Assembly: GCA_032871835.1 (NCBI GenBank)
Contig: CM065297.1
Coordinates: 28,467,598-28,531,597, forward strand
DNA from: Dipteronia dyeriana
Taxonomy: Eukaryota > Streptophyta > Magnoliopsida > Sapindales > Sapindaceae
Direction of reading: 5' to 3'
DNA length: 64,000 nt
A program made the position numbers and the translations under genes. The notes beneath the pieces were generated by a model. That model saw only the letters and a program-made list of their open reading frames with translations, was not told the DNA's origin and searched no databases. Shown one piece after another: positions 44,526-57,017 of the stretch (the first letter of the stretch is position 1; each line of letters starts with the position of its first letter).

Positions 44526-46300
44526 GTGATTGTAGGCGGTTGCTCTTGTATGCATCATAGTACAAGAAGTAAAAATTTACAGGATTTGAGGTTCGATCCA
44601 GATTTTGAGGGAAAAACCCGAAGAAATAGAAGAATTCGAAGGCTAGTAATGGAAGACGGAGTAGGGGATCAAGATCCCATACTAGATTCAGCCCAAGTTG
44701 GCAAAATGAGCAAAACAGAGAAGATGAAAGAGCCATGAGAGATTATGTGATGCCAAGGGTGGATTCAAACGTATCACCAATTCAACTCCCAACAATAGCC
44801 GCGAACAACTTTGAGATCAAATCCTATGTCTTTCAAATGTTGACAATGATGGGACAATTTGGTGGTTTACCAAGTGAAGACCCCAACGGGCATTTGAGGA
44901 ATTTTGATCAAATTTGCTCAACATTCAAGATCAACGGGGCTACAGACAATGCAATTCGGTTGAGGATCTTCCCTTTTTCATTGAAGAACCGAGCTAAGGC
45001 TTGGTATGATTCATTGGCGATTACTACTTGGGATGAGTTAGCCCAGTCATTCATAAGCAAGTACTTCCCTCCGGAAAAGGCGGCACGATTGATGAATGAA
45101 ATTCATTAATTCTCCCAATTCGAATGGGAATCTTTGTATGAAGTATGGGAGAGATACAAGGAGTTGTTAACGAAATGTCTATGTCATGGGAGACCGAAAT
45201 GGTCAATTGTAGAGAAATTCTACCGGGGTATGAACTTGTCTACACGTCAATTTGTGGATGCTTCGACGGGTGGTTCTTTGATGAACAAGTCGTTGGATAC
45301 AGCTTATGACTTAATTGAAGAAATGTCAATTGCAAATAGCTATTGGGGGGATGACCAAAAGGTACCAAGGAATGCACACGGCATGGTGGCAGTTGATCAA
45401 ATGACCTCAATGTAAGCTAAAATAGTGGCTTTGTCCAACAAAGTTAGCAAGTTGGCAAGCTCTAGTACAGCCCAAGTGAATATGGTGTGTTGTGATTGGT
45501 GTTCGGGGCCTCATGCAAGTGTAGATTGCCATGCCGGAAACCCATTTGCAAACGGACCCACAGAACAAGTTTCCTTTGTGAACTACAAAAAACAATTTCC
45601 CTACCACAACTCCAGCAACCAAAACCCTAACCCAAACAATAACCCTTATTCCAACACCTACAATCCCGGGTGGAGAAATCACCCTAACTTCTCATGGAAA
45701 GACAACCTACAACCCTAACAACACCAATCAACTTTCAAACCACCCAGATTTACCATACCACAACAAGCCGCTCCTAATCAACAACCCCACTTCCAAACTC
45801 AACCCCACCAACATCTAGTTGAGAGAAAGCCGAAAATTAAAGACTTGTTGTCCAAATACATGGTTAAGCTTGACAATCGGATGGAGACCCAAGACTTGGC
45901 ATTGAAGAAACTCGATACCAAAGTTGATCACATTGCACAACATTCAAAAGCCGCAATTTAAAATCTCGAAGCATAAATTTGGCAATTGGCTAGAGAGTCT
46001 CAAGTTCGTCAACAAAGAACCTTGACAAGCGACACGGTGATTAATCCCAAGGAGCAATGCAAGGCAATCAATTTGAGAAGTGGTAAGGAAGTTGAACTTC
46101 CTAAGAAATTTGGGAAAGGACAAAAAGTTATGGTTGAAGACGAGGAGACGTTTGAAGACCCATCGGTGGAGGAGAACCAAGTTAATATGCTCCCAAAAAC
46201 TTCTCATGATTTACCTCCACCACCACAAGTGAAGGCATATGTTCCTCCCATTCCCTACCCACAACGATTAATGAAGCATAAAGATGCCAACATTTTTCCA
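44526..46300 (+). pseudogene. E4 gag (Athila ORF1-type)
   Basis: The N-terminal part (44526-44738) has TRSKNLQDLRFDPDFEG. The main frame from 44735 carries the gag core: MGQFGGLPSEDPNGHLRNFD, LRIFPFSLKNRAKAWYDSL, WDELAQSFISKYFPPEKAAR. A zinc-knuckle-like CDWCSGPHASVDC lies at about 45490-45530, then an Asn/Pro-rich region, and CKAINLRSGKEVELP near 46050, a phrase typical of Athila just before protease. In-frame stops at 45107, 45413, 45716 and about 45960, and a shift near 44730, disable it. Gag builds the particle. Confidence 0.85.
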
Positions 46301-46305
46301 AATTC

Positions 46306-46989
46306 TTGGAAATTTTCAAGAATCTACACATCAATATCCCATTCACCGAAGCCTTGGCACAAATGCCCAAGTATACCAAGTATTTGAAGGAGCTCTTGGC
46401 GAACAAGAAGAAATTGGAGGATTGTGAAATGGTGCCTCTAAATGAAGAGTGTAGTGCAATATTACAAAACAAGTTGCCTTCAGAATTGCAAGATCCCGGG
46501 AAATTCACCATTCCATGCACCATTGGCATATTGGAATTCGGAAAGGCATTGATCGACTCTGGAGCAAGTATCAATTCGATGCCCTTTTCGGTGTTTGAAA
46601 AGTTAAATGTTGGAGAGGTGAAACCAACACACATGACACTTCAATTGGCGGATCGGTCACTCAAATACCCAATAGGGGTATTGGAAGATGTACTAGTGAA
46701 AGTGGAGAGTTTGTACTTCCCCATAGACTTTGTTATCCTTCAGATGGAGGAAGATGTTGAAATTCTGTTGCTTTTGGGAAGACCATACTTAAAATCGGCG
46801 GGTGCTTTGATTGATTTGAAGGATGACAAAATGACTTTGCGGGTTGGGGAAAACAAGGTTGAATTTGACTTGAGGAAAGCCATGAAAATGCCTAGAGAGG
46901 CCGAGAGTTGTTCAAGAATTGAAGTGGTGGATCCCATAATTCGAGAGTATTTGCAAAAGGAGAATCCTAAGGAGCCCCTAGAGGCTTGA
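46306..46989 (+). pseudogene. E4 aspartic protease region
   Basis: ALIDSGASINSMPFSVFEKL carries the retropepsin DSG motif; PIGVLEDVLVKVESLYFPID and LLLLGRPYLKSAG follow, the standard Athila protease order. The frame is open for 227 codons but shifted from gag. It would process the polyprotein. Confidence 0.85.
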
Positions 46990-48310
46990 ATTATGCACGG
47001 TGCAAGTGAAGATGATGCGGATGCGGACATAACGGAGTGTGCCTTGCACTTGAGCTCTCTACCCTTGAAAAGTTTGAGAAATAGGAACCATTTTGAATAA
47101 CTCGGAGTTGGGAAGCCAAAGCTACCCCCATCCATTGACAAACCGCCTCAAATAAAGTTGAAGCAACTACCATCTCACTTGAGGTATGCCTTTTTAGGGG
47201 AATCCCCATCACTTCCAGTTATCATCTCGGATTCTTTGACAAGACTCGAAGAAGAGAAGTTGCTAAGAGTCTTAAGAGATCACAAGAGGGCAATTGGATG
47301 GTCTATCTCGGATATAAGAGGTATTAGTCCGACTTTGTGCATGCATAAAATACTAATGGAATAAGATCACAAGTCATCGGTGGAGCATCATAGGAGGCTA
47401 AATCCCAACATGCAAGAAGTAGTTAAACATAGGCCTTGAAACTACTAGATACGGGTATCATTTATCCAATTTCAGATAGTAAATAGGTTAGTCCGGTGCA
47501 AGTAGTCCCAAAGAAGGGAGGAATGACTGTGGTTCCAAATGACAACAATGAATTGATTCCTCAAAGAACCGTCACCGGGTGGAGAGTATGTATAGACTAT
47601 CGGAAGTTGAACAACACCACAAGGAAAAACCATTTCTAACTCCCGTTCATAGATCAAATGTTGGAGAGGTTGGTCGGTCATGACTACTATTGTTTCCTTG
47701 ATGGGTATTCCGGCTACAACCAAATCCCTATTGCCCCCGAAGACCAAGAGAATACCACATTTACTTGTCCCTATGGCACATTTGCATATAGAAGAATGCC
47801 ATTTGGGTTATGCAATGCATCGACCACTTTCCAATGGTGCATGATGGCAATATTCTCGGACATGGTGGAGAGGTGTATAGAAGTGTTCATGGGCGACTTC
47901 TCGGTTTTTGGATCCTCCTTTGATAATTTTTTGAAGAACTTAGGATTAATTTTGCAACAGTGTGAAGAATGCAATTTGGTACAAAATTGGGAGAAGTGCC
48001 ATTTCATGGTTAAAGAGGGCATTGTGTTAGGCCATTGGATCTCATCCAAGGGGATTAAAGTAGATAGAGCCAAAATAGAAGTCATAGAGAAGCTACCTCC
48101 TCTCACCTTAATCAAGGGCATTAGGAGCTTTCTTGGACATGCCGGGTTCTATAGACGCTTCATCAAGGATTTCTCAAAAATCACAAAGCCCATTTGTAAC
48201 TTGTTAATGAAAGACACCCCCTTTAATTTTGATGAAGATTGCCTCCTCGCATTTGAGAAGTTGAAGAAGGAACTTACATCCACCCATATCATGTCGGCCC
48301 CTGATTAGGC
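46990..48310 (+). pseudogene. E4 reverse transcriptase with changed catalytic box
   Basis: A linker with SLPVIISDSLTRLEEEKLL and GISPTLCMHKILME (47158-47364) leads to RT: VQVVPKKGG, WRVCIDYRKLN, then an open frame 47658-48308 with FLDGYSGYNQIPIAPEDQE and FAYRRMPFGLCNASTTFQ. The catalytic box reads VFMGDFSVFG where FMDD is expected, so one metal-binding Asp is replaced by Gly. GHWISSKGIKVD and IRSFLGHAGFYRRFIKDFSK follow. Stops at about 47098, about 47362 and 48306, and frameshifts. Confidence 0.9.
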
Positions 48311-48832
48311 CCTTCCATTCGAACTAATGTGTGATACGAGTGATCATGCGGTGGGAGTCGTTTTGGGGCAAAAAAAGATAATAAGTTCCATGTAATTTAC
48401 TATGCAAGCCAAACTCTTAATGATGCTAAAGTGAACTATGCCACCACAGAAAAAGAGCTTTTGGCCATTGTTTTTGCCTTTGACAACATCTGGTCCTATC
48501 TAGTGGGCTCTAAGGTGATTGTGTACACCGATCATATGGCAATCAAGTATTTAATGGGAAATAAAGACTCCAAGCCACGACTTCTAAGGTGGGTGCTCTT
48601 GCTTCAAGAGTTTGACTTAGAGATCCGCGATAAAAAAAGATCGGAGAATTTGGTTGTGGATCACCTTTCAAGACTAGAGAGGGGAGAAGAAATAGAAACT
48701 TCAAACCCCATCAATGAGCACTTTTCTGATGAGCATCTACTAGTGGTCCAAGAATTAATGACTCCTTGGTTTGCCGATTTTGTGAATTATCTAGCAAGTG
48801 AGGTCATGCCGGTGGAGATGACTTTCCACTAA
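48311..48832 (+). pseudogene. E4 RNase H
   Basis: After FELMCDTSDHAVGVVLGQ (the first Asp) and a frameshift near 48375, the frame 48431-48832 has NYATTEKELLAIVFAFD (Glu), VIVYTDHMAIKYL (Asp) and DHLSRLE. This degrades the RNA strand after reverse transcription. Only one RNase H is present, in contrast to the Tat elements here. Confidence 0.85.
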
Positions 48833-50044
48833 AGGAGGAAGTTTCTTTCTGATGCAAAGTCATACTTATGGGACGAGCCACTCATTTTCCAGGTTTGTGG
48901 TGATGGACTCATTCAAATATGTGTACCCGAAGAAGAGATAAGGGTTATCCCCCTGCATTGCCACTCTAAGGAGTGTGGGGGTAACTTTGGAGCAATTAGA
49001 ACCATAAGGAAGGTCCTCTAATCGGGGTTCTATTGGCCTATATTATTTCAAGATGCACGGAGTTTTGTGGAAGCATGTGACCGGTGCCAAAGGACCGCAA
49101 TATTAGCAAGAGGAATGAGATGCCTCTTAATGTAATGCTTGAAGTGGAATTGTTTGATGTATGAGGTGTTGATGTCATGGGACCGTTTCCAAGCTCTTAT
49201 GGTAACCAATATATCATAGTGGCGGTTGACTACGTGTCAAAATGGGTGGAATCCATAGCCACACCCAAGAATGATGCTAATATGGTCACTAAATTCCTAA
49301 AGAAGAACATCTTCACAAGATTTGGTACTCCAAGAGCGATCATTAGTGATGGAGGCTCTCATTTTTGCAACAAGTTGTTTGAAACTTTACTGAAGAAGTA
49401 TGGTGTGAAGCATCGGATCACTACCCCTTACCATCCGCAAGTAAATGGTCAAGCAGAGGTGTCAAATCGGGAGATCAAGAGCATTCTAGAGAAGACGGTG
49501 GGAAACTAGAGAAAGGATTGGGCAAAGAAACTTGATGATGCTCTTTGGGTGTATAGAACAGCATTCAAAACCTCATTAGGCATATCTCCATATAAGCTTG
49601 TCTATGGGAAGGCATGTCACCTTCCGGTTGAGCTAGAACACAAGGCATAATGGGCAATCAAAAAGTTGAATTTTGATAAACAAGCGGTAGGAGATAAGAG
49701 ATTGCTCCAACTCAATGAACTTGATGAGATTCGGCTTGAAGCATATGCGAATGCTCGGATATATAAGGAGAAGACCAAGAAGTGGCATGATTGAAGAATT
49801 ATAGAGAAAAACTTTCAAGTGGGTAATCAAGTTCTCCTCTTCAACTCAAGACTCCGTTTATTTCCCGAGAAGCTCAAAAGTCGGTGGACGGGTCCCTATA
49901 CGGTCACTCAAGTGTTTCCGTACGGAACCGTGGAAATTGAAAATGGAGCAACGGAGAAGTTCAAAGTAAATGGGTGAAGACTTAAACTCTATTGGGAGAG
50001 TGCTTGGAGACGGTTCTTCTTAAAGAACCTACTTGAGGAATCCT
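48833..50044 (+). pseudogene. E4 integrase
   Basis: Zinc-binding region HCHSKECGGNFG and FVEACDRCQR (about 48955-49095); catalytic core [11 protein letters not shown] (Asp), [10 protein letters not shown] (Asp), [16 protein letters not shown] (Glu) in the open frame 49177-49509; C-terminal GNQVLLFNSRLRLFPEKLKS, WTGPYTVTQVFP. All three DDE residues are visible. Stops at about 49020, 49507, 49648 and 49792 and a shift near 49135 break it. Confidence 0.9.
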
Positions 50045-51146
50045 GAAAAGGGAGGTACCATATTGTAAATAGTAGTTAGGTCATTTTTCTTTCGTAAATT
50101 TAGTTTTTACTTTGAGTTTGTTATTACTGCAACATTGAGTTTTTCCCTTTCCAAGCATGGATCATGCATTGTGAATTTGTTTTGAAAAAATTGGATGCAA
50201 CATGGACAATGCATAATTTAGGTTTGGGGGTAAAAAAAAAATTAAAATTAAAATTAAATTAGAATTGTATTAAACCCATGCAATAATGTGCTTTGTTGAG
50301 TTTCAAGAGGGTGCAGGAAAATTTTTACTGAAAGAGAACTCAAAATTGGCAAAATGGTCACTAGAAGACCAATTGGAGAGGAAAACAAGCTTGGCACCAC
50401 TCGAGCGGTGCAGGACAGGCGCACCACCAGCGCTAATCGCCTAGAGAGTTGCGCTGGTGGCATGCGCTGGTGTGGCGCTGGTCCACCAGCGCACAAGCAA
50501 AAAGCTGGACCAGTCATTTAGTGGAATGACAGCGTTTTGACACAAAACGCATATGCGCTGGTGCACATGTGCACATCAGCGCTGCTCGACCAACGCACAT
50601 GTCAGGTGTGCGAGGATTAAATCCTCTCGTCGAGCAGCTATTCTTCATTCTCTCAAATACAACTCAAAACACTCTCTTCTTCCTCTCTCCTCTCTCATGC
50701 ATGAAATTGGTAAGTCCTCACATAAACCCTCTTGTTTTTCATCACTTTCCTCTCAATCTTGCATGCAAATTCCTTTCTACACTATCTAGAGCATAGATTT
50801 GGGATTTTTTATGTGTTAGGGTTTATAATTTGGGGATTTCTAGTTGAGACACTTGCATTGCCAGAAATTAGATGATTTGTTGCTTGGGTTTTATGTATTT
50901 GTATTTTTGCACATCAGTGGAGCCTTTGTTGGTGTGAAATTGGTCTCAGATTTTTTTGTGTGGTGAATTGGGCATAGTCCATGGGTATTGGTTAATTGGC
51001 TGTGGAATTTGGGGTGTGGTATTTAATTTTGTGGATATTGAAGTGTTTGTGGAGGTGCCCGGTTGCACCTAGTGCTATTTTGTATGCCATTTTAGGGGTT
51101 GGTTTATCGAGTTTTCAGCAGAAATACTGTCCTTGTGGGTTTAGAT
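50045..51146. other. E4 pol-to-post-pol-ORF spacer with GC-rich inverted repeats
   Basis: Noncoding. A purine-rich AGGTTTGGGGGT lies at 50219-50231. Strong inverted repeats: CCACCAGCGC (50424-50433) with GCGCTGGTGG (50451-50460); GCGCTGGTCCACCAGCGC (50475-50492); and an imperfect palindrome at 50555-50582. The GCGCTGGTG motif also builds the LTR U3 units. Confidence 0.7.
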
Positions 51147-52516
51147 ATGGTTAAATCAAGGACTCCTGTAGGGGGATTATCTCAAGTTCCTACAGGTATC
51201 TTTAGAGGCAGAAAACGGCAGGCCGCAGAGTCAGAGCCACTTGTTGAGAATAAAGACTACCACAGACGACTTCAGAAACTCTGACAAATAGCTGTAATTA
51301 TGAAATGACGTATCCAATTGGCTGACCTTATGGACACCTCTTTACCTAGGTTAATTCAAGATAGGAGGTGGGAGACATTTGTGCAACACCCAGTTGCAGC
51401 AAATACAACCTTGGTGAGAGATTTTTATGCCAGCATGGTCCAGAAAGTCTTCTTTGCCAGCAGTATGTTCCTGGTGCGAGGGGTTGCAGTGCAAATCAGT
51501 TAGGACACCATTAACACTCAATTTGGCACAACTTTTGTCTCCCAAGACACCCTACCTCTGGGATACCGTAGCTTTGACGGGTTTCTAGTAAAGCTGGTTT
51601 GGCTTTTGAGAGGAAATGGCAATACTCGATGGGACAGAAAGCATCTCTTGAAGCATACAGAGTTATCAAAGGATCTGGCCATCTTGAGAATGTTTATCTC
51701 GGCATCTCTCAAGCCTGTGCTCCACATCAGCTCAATCCCAGTGAAGAAGGCCGAGTTTCTAGCTTGTCTTATCACCACAGCCCCAGTTGACATTTGGAGG
51801 ATCATTAAAGTTGAGATTTATGATGCAGGGGATATTGACATTAAAGGGAAAAAGAAAAAAACTGCAAGTCAGCCTATTCCTTTCTCGTGCTTAATTATGA
51901 AAATATGCAGGAATGCAGGGGTTCCGAAGTATGGTGATGATGAGATCACCACTGGTGGTAGGGGACCTATAAACCTCCATTCTTTGACAGACTCAGTAAG
52001 CAAGGCCATGGCCAGTAAGCGGATGAGACCAGGAGGAATTTCCCTTTCTGAAGGCGGCTCCGGACCTGAGGGGTCAGAGATGATGACTATGACTATGGCC
52101 TTTCTGGTGATGATGAGGATGCAAAGGGTCTTGAGCAAAATAGCCAGACTATGGCTAAGCTAGAGTGGTTGGTGAAGGCGGTCGGGGAGAGCCAGACTGT
52201 CCAGACTGTCCAGACTCGTATTGAAGGCAAGATTGATACCCTCTCCCAGTAATTGTATGATTTCTGAGTAGACCAGGAGGTCGAGATGGAGGACATCAGA
52301 ACAGACAATGTCGACATAAGGTAGCAGTTGGGCCTCCAGACTTATCAGAGGAGAGAACGACATCGATGACCACAACCACCTCCACCTCCACCTCCACCTC
52401 CACCTCCACCTTCCTATGACCAGGGGTTTTCAACTGGTGATTATATGCCCGACTACATGTCAGTTGAAGACCTTGAGAGGGGATGGAAGGGCAAGGACCC
52501 CATGTTCAAGGATTGA
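51147..52516 (+). pseudogene. E4 post-pol ORF (putative plant transposon protein domain; env position)
   Basis: From ATG 51147 one frame runs to 52163 with stops at 51282 and 51501. WETFVQHPVAANTTLVRDFY and the later SCLIMKICRNAGVPKYGDDE resemble the plant 'putative transposon protein' domain found in Athila-type ORFs. After a shift near 52100 come repeats of Val-Gln-Thr, a poly-Pro run encoded by CCACCT repeats (about 52369-52410), and an end at GKDPMFKD (52516). It occupies the place of the env-like gene of Athila, but no signal peptide or membrane segment is visible. Function unknown. Confidence 0.65.
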
Positions 52517-54442
52517 ACAGAAGATTGTTTCATCCCACCATTTTCTCTAATCGTGTTGCTTTTATTTTCGTTTTAGCACTTTTGTTTTTCTTTTTCTTTT
52601 TTTTAGGATGTTTATTTAATGGATTTTCTTTATTATTGCATTTTAGTTGGAATTTCTCACTTATTATACTTTTTCTCATTCATATTTATTTTATGTCTCG
52701 CATTTATCTTCTGTTTCAGTTATATTTGCGGAGTTGTGTTGTGTTTAGCTTTTAGGTTTTGGTGATGGTTGTTTTTTTTATGTCATGTTTTGTTTGGCCT
52801 CTGTCCCGCTTCTAAGCTTACATTGTTCATTCATTTCGTTTGTGCAAACATTATGGACAATGTTTCATTTAGGTTTGGGGGTGCGGCCATTCGATAGCCA
52901 GTTTTTGGCTCTTGTATGTCTTGCTTGATTGTTTCATGTGCTTTATCTTTAATTTTTTAATTTTTGCATGGTTGTATGTTTTTGGGTCAAATTTCCACCA
53001 ATTTTGAGGTAGAATTTTGAGCAACAAGGGTTGCTTGTTGAGATGCTTTTGGTCTGGGCCGTTGTAATTAGTTTTTGGTATGTCATGTATCACTCTAGGG
53101 CCGTGTTTGTCAAAGTTCCACCACATTGCTTACACACATCTTACTGGACTCATTGTGCATTAGTGAATGAGGTAGCGTGCCTGAGATGTCTAGATCATTA
53201 GTAGAGACTACCCAAGTGAGCTTCATTGCCTAAATATTGCATCCATAAGAGTGAATTTCAATTCTACTCTCTAAACACTCATCATGTAGATATTAGGAAT
53301 GAGAAAAAATGACCTCTTCTCATTGCATTGAACATTAAAGAACAAATTTTCAAAAGTTGGTCTCATATAATTTACCTTGTTTTTCTTGCTTTACTTGTAC
53401 CTATAGAGATGACGTAGGCAATGTGTGATAGCCATTTAAAATTACCCAAACATGTTCCTAAACCTTGTGTGTGCCTAAATGTCCAAAGAATGTGAACCCA
53501 CACACTAAACCCAATCACCATATCCACCCCATGTTATATCTACACCACACTAGACTTAGACTTTTAACCTTTCCCTGACAATGATCATGTCATGAGGAAA
53601 GACAGATGGAAGCCCAAAAGAGTAATGTACCAAAATGTATTCAAATAGCATGTACTTAGGCTCATTGTGTAAATTGCACCACTATATTCAAAAAAAAAGT
53701 AGAGCCTTAAAAATCCATTGTAAAAGGGTTGCTTAAATGTAAAGCAACCACTAAAATGTATGAGCTATGAAAGTCAATAAATTGTCTAGGCACTAAAAAG
53801 GGGAATGTGCAAAAGACATTAAGAAAAAGAGTCTAATGTGATCATTGTCTCACAAATAAAACCATACCCACCCAACCCCTCCATAACCATCCATCATCAA
53901 CCTCATTTACACCTAAAAAGAAGTCCTATTTGATCTTTAGGAAGGGTCTAGCTTGAAAACAAGGGAGTTCATAATGTTTGATTCCATTCTTGAGGTTCAT
54001 TTGCATGAAACTGTGAGCGTCCCTACAAATTTTCCATATGCGTGTAAATTTGAAAAAAAATTGTACATAAACTCCAACTCGCATATGTTTGATGAGCGAG
54101 CCTAGGTTCAGTGTAAAAAAAAAATGAGAGCAATCTTAAAAGTCTTAGAGTCAAGGCAAAATGTTATCTAATGACTCTTGTATTCGTTGCTTTTGAAGCT
54201 AACTCCACAAAGAAGTCTGGAATTGTAATCTCTAGTGTTGTAGCACCTTGGTTTACATGTCTTGGCATCCCTCTTTACTACAATATGGGTCGGCCAATGT
54301 CGCATCTCATCTTTAGTTGGCTCGGTGGGAATTGAAATTGAAAATGGTATTCTCTTAGTTTAGTTCGGATTAGGTTCATTGAACATATTTTTTTTCCTTC
54401 GGTTTTGCTCAGGGTTGAGCAAAAGATAGGTTTCAGGGTATT
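52517..54442. other. E4 3' untranslated region
   Basis: No credible coding frame in 1.9 kb. A second AGGTTTGGGGGTG lies at 52871-52883 with upstream ATGGACAATG, duplicating the arrangement at 50202-50231. The end (about 54130-54442) matches 42410-42736. Polypurine-like AGGTTTCAGGGTATT precedes LTR_C. Confidence 0.6.
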
Positions 54443-55980
54443 TGATAACTCCAATTTCTACACTCGGTGTTGCCTCCATACCCTGTCATTTGCACTCGTT
54501 CCTGAGTAAAAATCGAGTATTTAATGGTGTATTAAGCTTGTGCAGGTTCCTCCAGGGTAATAGTGCAAAATTGAGAATAGTTGGGGCCAAAACGGAAGAA
54601 CCGAAGTCATAGGCCACGACTGGCGATGGTGAGGCGCCACTCGACCAGTGCCACCCTCACCAGGGCAAAAGATCAGTGGTGTTGAGCTAGTGAGGCGCCG
54701 CTCAACCAACGCAACCCTCACCAGCACAGAAGATCAGAGGTGTTGCGCTGGTGAGGCGCCACTCGACCAGCGCAACCCACACTAGTGCAGAAGATCAATG
54801 GTGTTATGCTGGTGAGGCGACACTCGACTAGCGTAACACCAGCGCAGCAGTACAACTCAGCAGAAATTTTAAGGTTTCGTGCCTCATTTCTAAACATATA
54901 AATACCCCTTCATGAGCTATTTTGGGCACCTCTTGCAAGACCCAAAACTCCAAATCCTCCCTTTACAATCCAAAACCCAAAAAACACTACCTTTCACCCA
55001 AATCCCTTATCTTCCACTCAAATCCTTCACCAAATCACTTCATCAAGCCTCTAATCCATCATCCAAACTTCAACTCCACTCTACCAAGCACTAAATACCC
55101 AACCTTCCCATCAGTTTCCACTACAAAATCACAACCTTGGGACAAGAGGGGAGCATCAAGAAAAGGAGCAAGTCAAGCATATTCCACCAACCAAGAGAGA
55201 GGACATATATATTTAGTTTATTCTTAACCTTTCTCTCTTTCATTTAGCACTTATATTTGCTTATGGCTTGTATGAAAATCACACCTTTTGTAGCCATTCC
55301 TTGCATTATGAAACCTTTACTATGATTTACTAATGAAGACCACCACTTTTTTCATATTGCTTGTGTTTATGCATTTGATGTGTGTTTGGTTGGTGTGTGA
55401 TGTACTGAGAGGAGAAGCACACAACATGCTCGATGAAATGCATGATAGAGGTCTAGTAAGGTAGAAATACTCAAGGCTAGTCTCTATGACTCACTTAGTG
55501 AACCTCTAAGCTTAATAAACTTGTGTGCATTTCGGATGACCATCGAGAGATAGGTTATTGGTGCATATAAGTGTTGTCTCTATTACTCGAGAGAGAGTAG
55601 AGACTAATAGAGGGTATCACGAGTCTACATTCACATTTGCATAATTTATTCATAATGGTGTGTCTATAAATTGGTGATGATTGGTTAGGTGGATTCAAGG
55701 TCTTAGCCTAAGTTCCTAATAGTAATACAAACACTTGGTTTTGTGTGACTTTGTCTTGTTTGCATGTTTGTTAAGTTTCATTAGTAGCATTCTAGGAGTA
55801 GTTTATAGTTAATTAGTGTAAGTCGTATAATTGAATCATCAAATATTTGCTTGTCTAAATACTAGTCTAATCAATCAATTGTGGTAATCGATTCATCAAT
55901 CCTCGTGGAACGAATCTTATTTATCATTGTACTACTCCCACGTCTCCGTACTATTACAGGTGCTCATTTAGGATAGACCA
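54443..55980 (+). repeat. E4 LTR_C, 3' LTR (1538 bp)
   Basis: TGATAACTCCAATTTC to GGATAGACCA. Four GC-rich U3 units at 54610-54840; TATA box at about 54895. Compared with LTR_B a block of about 70 bp is missing near 55310 and another near 55370. Confidence 0.9.
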
Positions 55981-55985
55981 ATAAA

Positions 55986-56450
55986 CATGAAGCGAAGCCA
56001 CCGGTCTAGTACTGGTCCAGAAGCATGCTTGGGATCTTTGGAGTCCCCAACAATTTGAAAGGAGGCTCCAGACCATGCTAGAATTGATCGGGGTCGTAGT
56101 GGCTCGCTTAGGCGTTGATCAACCCTGTACAAGAAGTGAAGGGCCACTAGGCCTTGCAGCGGGGCTGCTACTCCAGAGGCTTACTCAGGCATGTAGGAGG
56201 TCTTACCAAAATGTGGGAAGCCTCTGGGTTGTCCTCGATCAAATCTGGCTTCAGTGGCTTGCTAGGGCGATAATTGGCCCGGTACACATGGAGCGAAGCC
56301 ACCGTTCTGGTACTATTCCAGAAGCATGCTTGGGATCCTAAAAGTCCCTTGCAACCGAGAGAAAGCTCTGGACCCTCCTGGAGTGAACCGAGATTTCAGT
56401 GGCTCACTTGGGAGTTGAATGGCCCGGTGCATGAGGGGTGGAACCACTAA
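55986..56450. repeat. E7 second tandem array, part 3, right of E4
   Basis: Units at about 55990, 56134, 56290 and 56433 continue the 145-155-bp series interrupted at 32614. Confidence 0.8.
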
Positions 56451-57017
56451 TCTTCTACTGGTCGTGTTGCTCTAGAAGCTACACAGCTGAGTTGGCTTCT
56501 TAGATTCGTGAGTCGACCTGTTACCACTACCTAGGAGCTTCTGATGGGCAGATACAGTGGCATGAAGAGTCCCGTATGACCAAGTCCAAGTCCAACGGAT
56601 CTACTGGATAAGATATCTACCGGTAGCAAAACAAATCTTCTGTAAAGAAGCATGAGAGGTGCAGTTCTACTATATAGGAGCTCTCGATGTATCAGAATGG
56701 TTCAGCTATATAGGAGATCTTCAAGCAGGGCGCTACTGTATTGAAGCCCCACGATTATCTAAGCAGGTTCACTTCATAGGAGTAGCATAATGAACTGGTT
56801 CCACCAGGAATCCCACGTACCATATTTGCTCCACAATGAACGAAACTCGTTAAATGATAAAAAGAGCACCACATGTGATGCATAGGCGATATAAACAAGT
56901 ATGGAGAAAAGACATCGTATATACTAAATGATATTCCATGAATAATGAATCTATTACCTTGATAGTATAATGATACTCATGTAGAGACATAGAGGCTTTC
57001 AAAAGGGGTGTGGAAAC
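56451..57017. other. E7 5' internal region, noncoding
   Basis: Where gag would be expected there is no recognisable gag frame on either strand. Confidence 0.5.

Larger units (their letters stand above)
32615..55980 (+). mobile_element. E4: Athila-like array with three LTRs, plus strand
   Basis: Order: LTR_A (32615-34016 and 42262-42409, split by E3), internal remnant 42410-42736, LTR_B 42737-44428, internal region 44429-54442, LTR_C 54443-55980. A single near-matching TSD brackets the outermost LTRs, so one insertion was later expanded into LTR-internal-LTR-internal-LTR, and the first internal region was then mostly deleted. The PBS, gag, DSGAS protease, and post-pol ORF identify the Athila clade. 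Confidence 0.85.

Noticed and set aside
52483..52755. 90-codon frame with Phe/Leu runs as an env transmembrane segment
   Set aside because: It starts inside the end of the post-pol ORF in another frame and extends into T-rich untranslated sequence; no supporting homology or signal.
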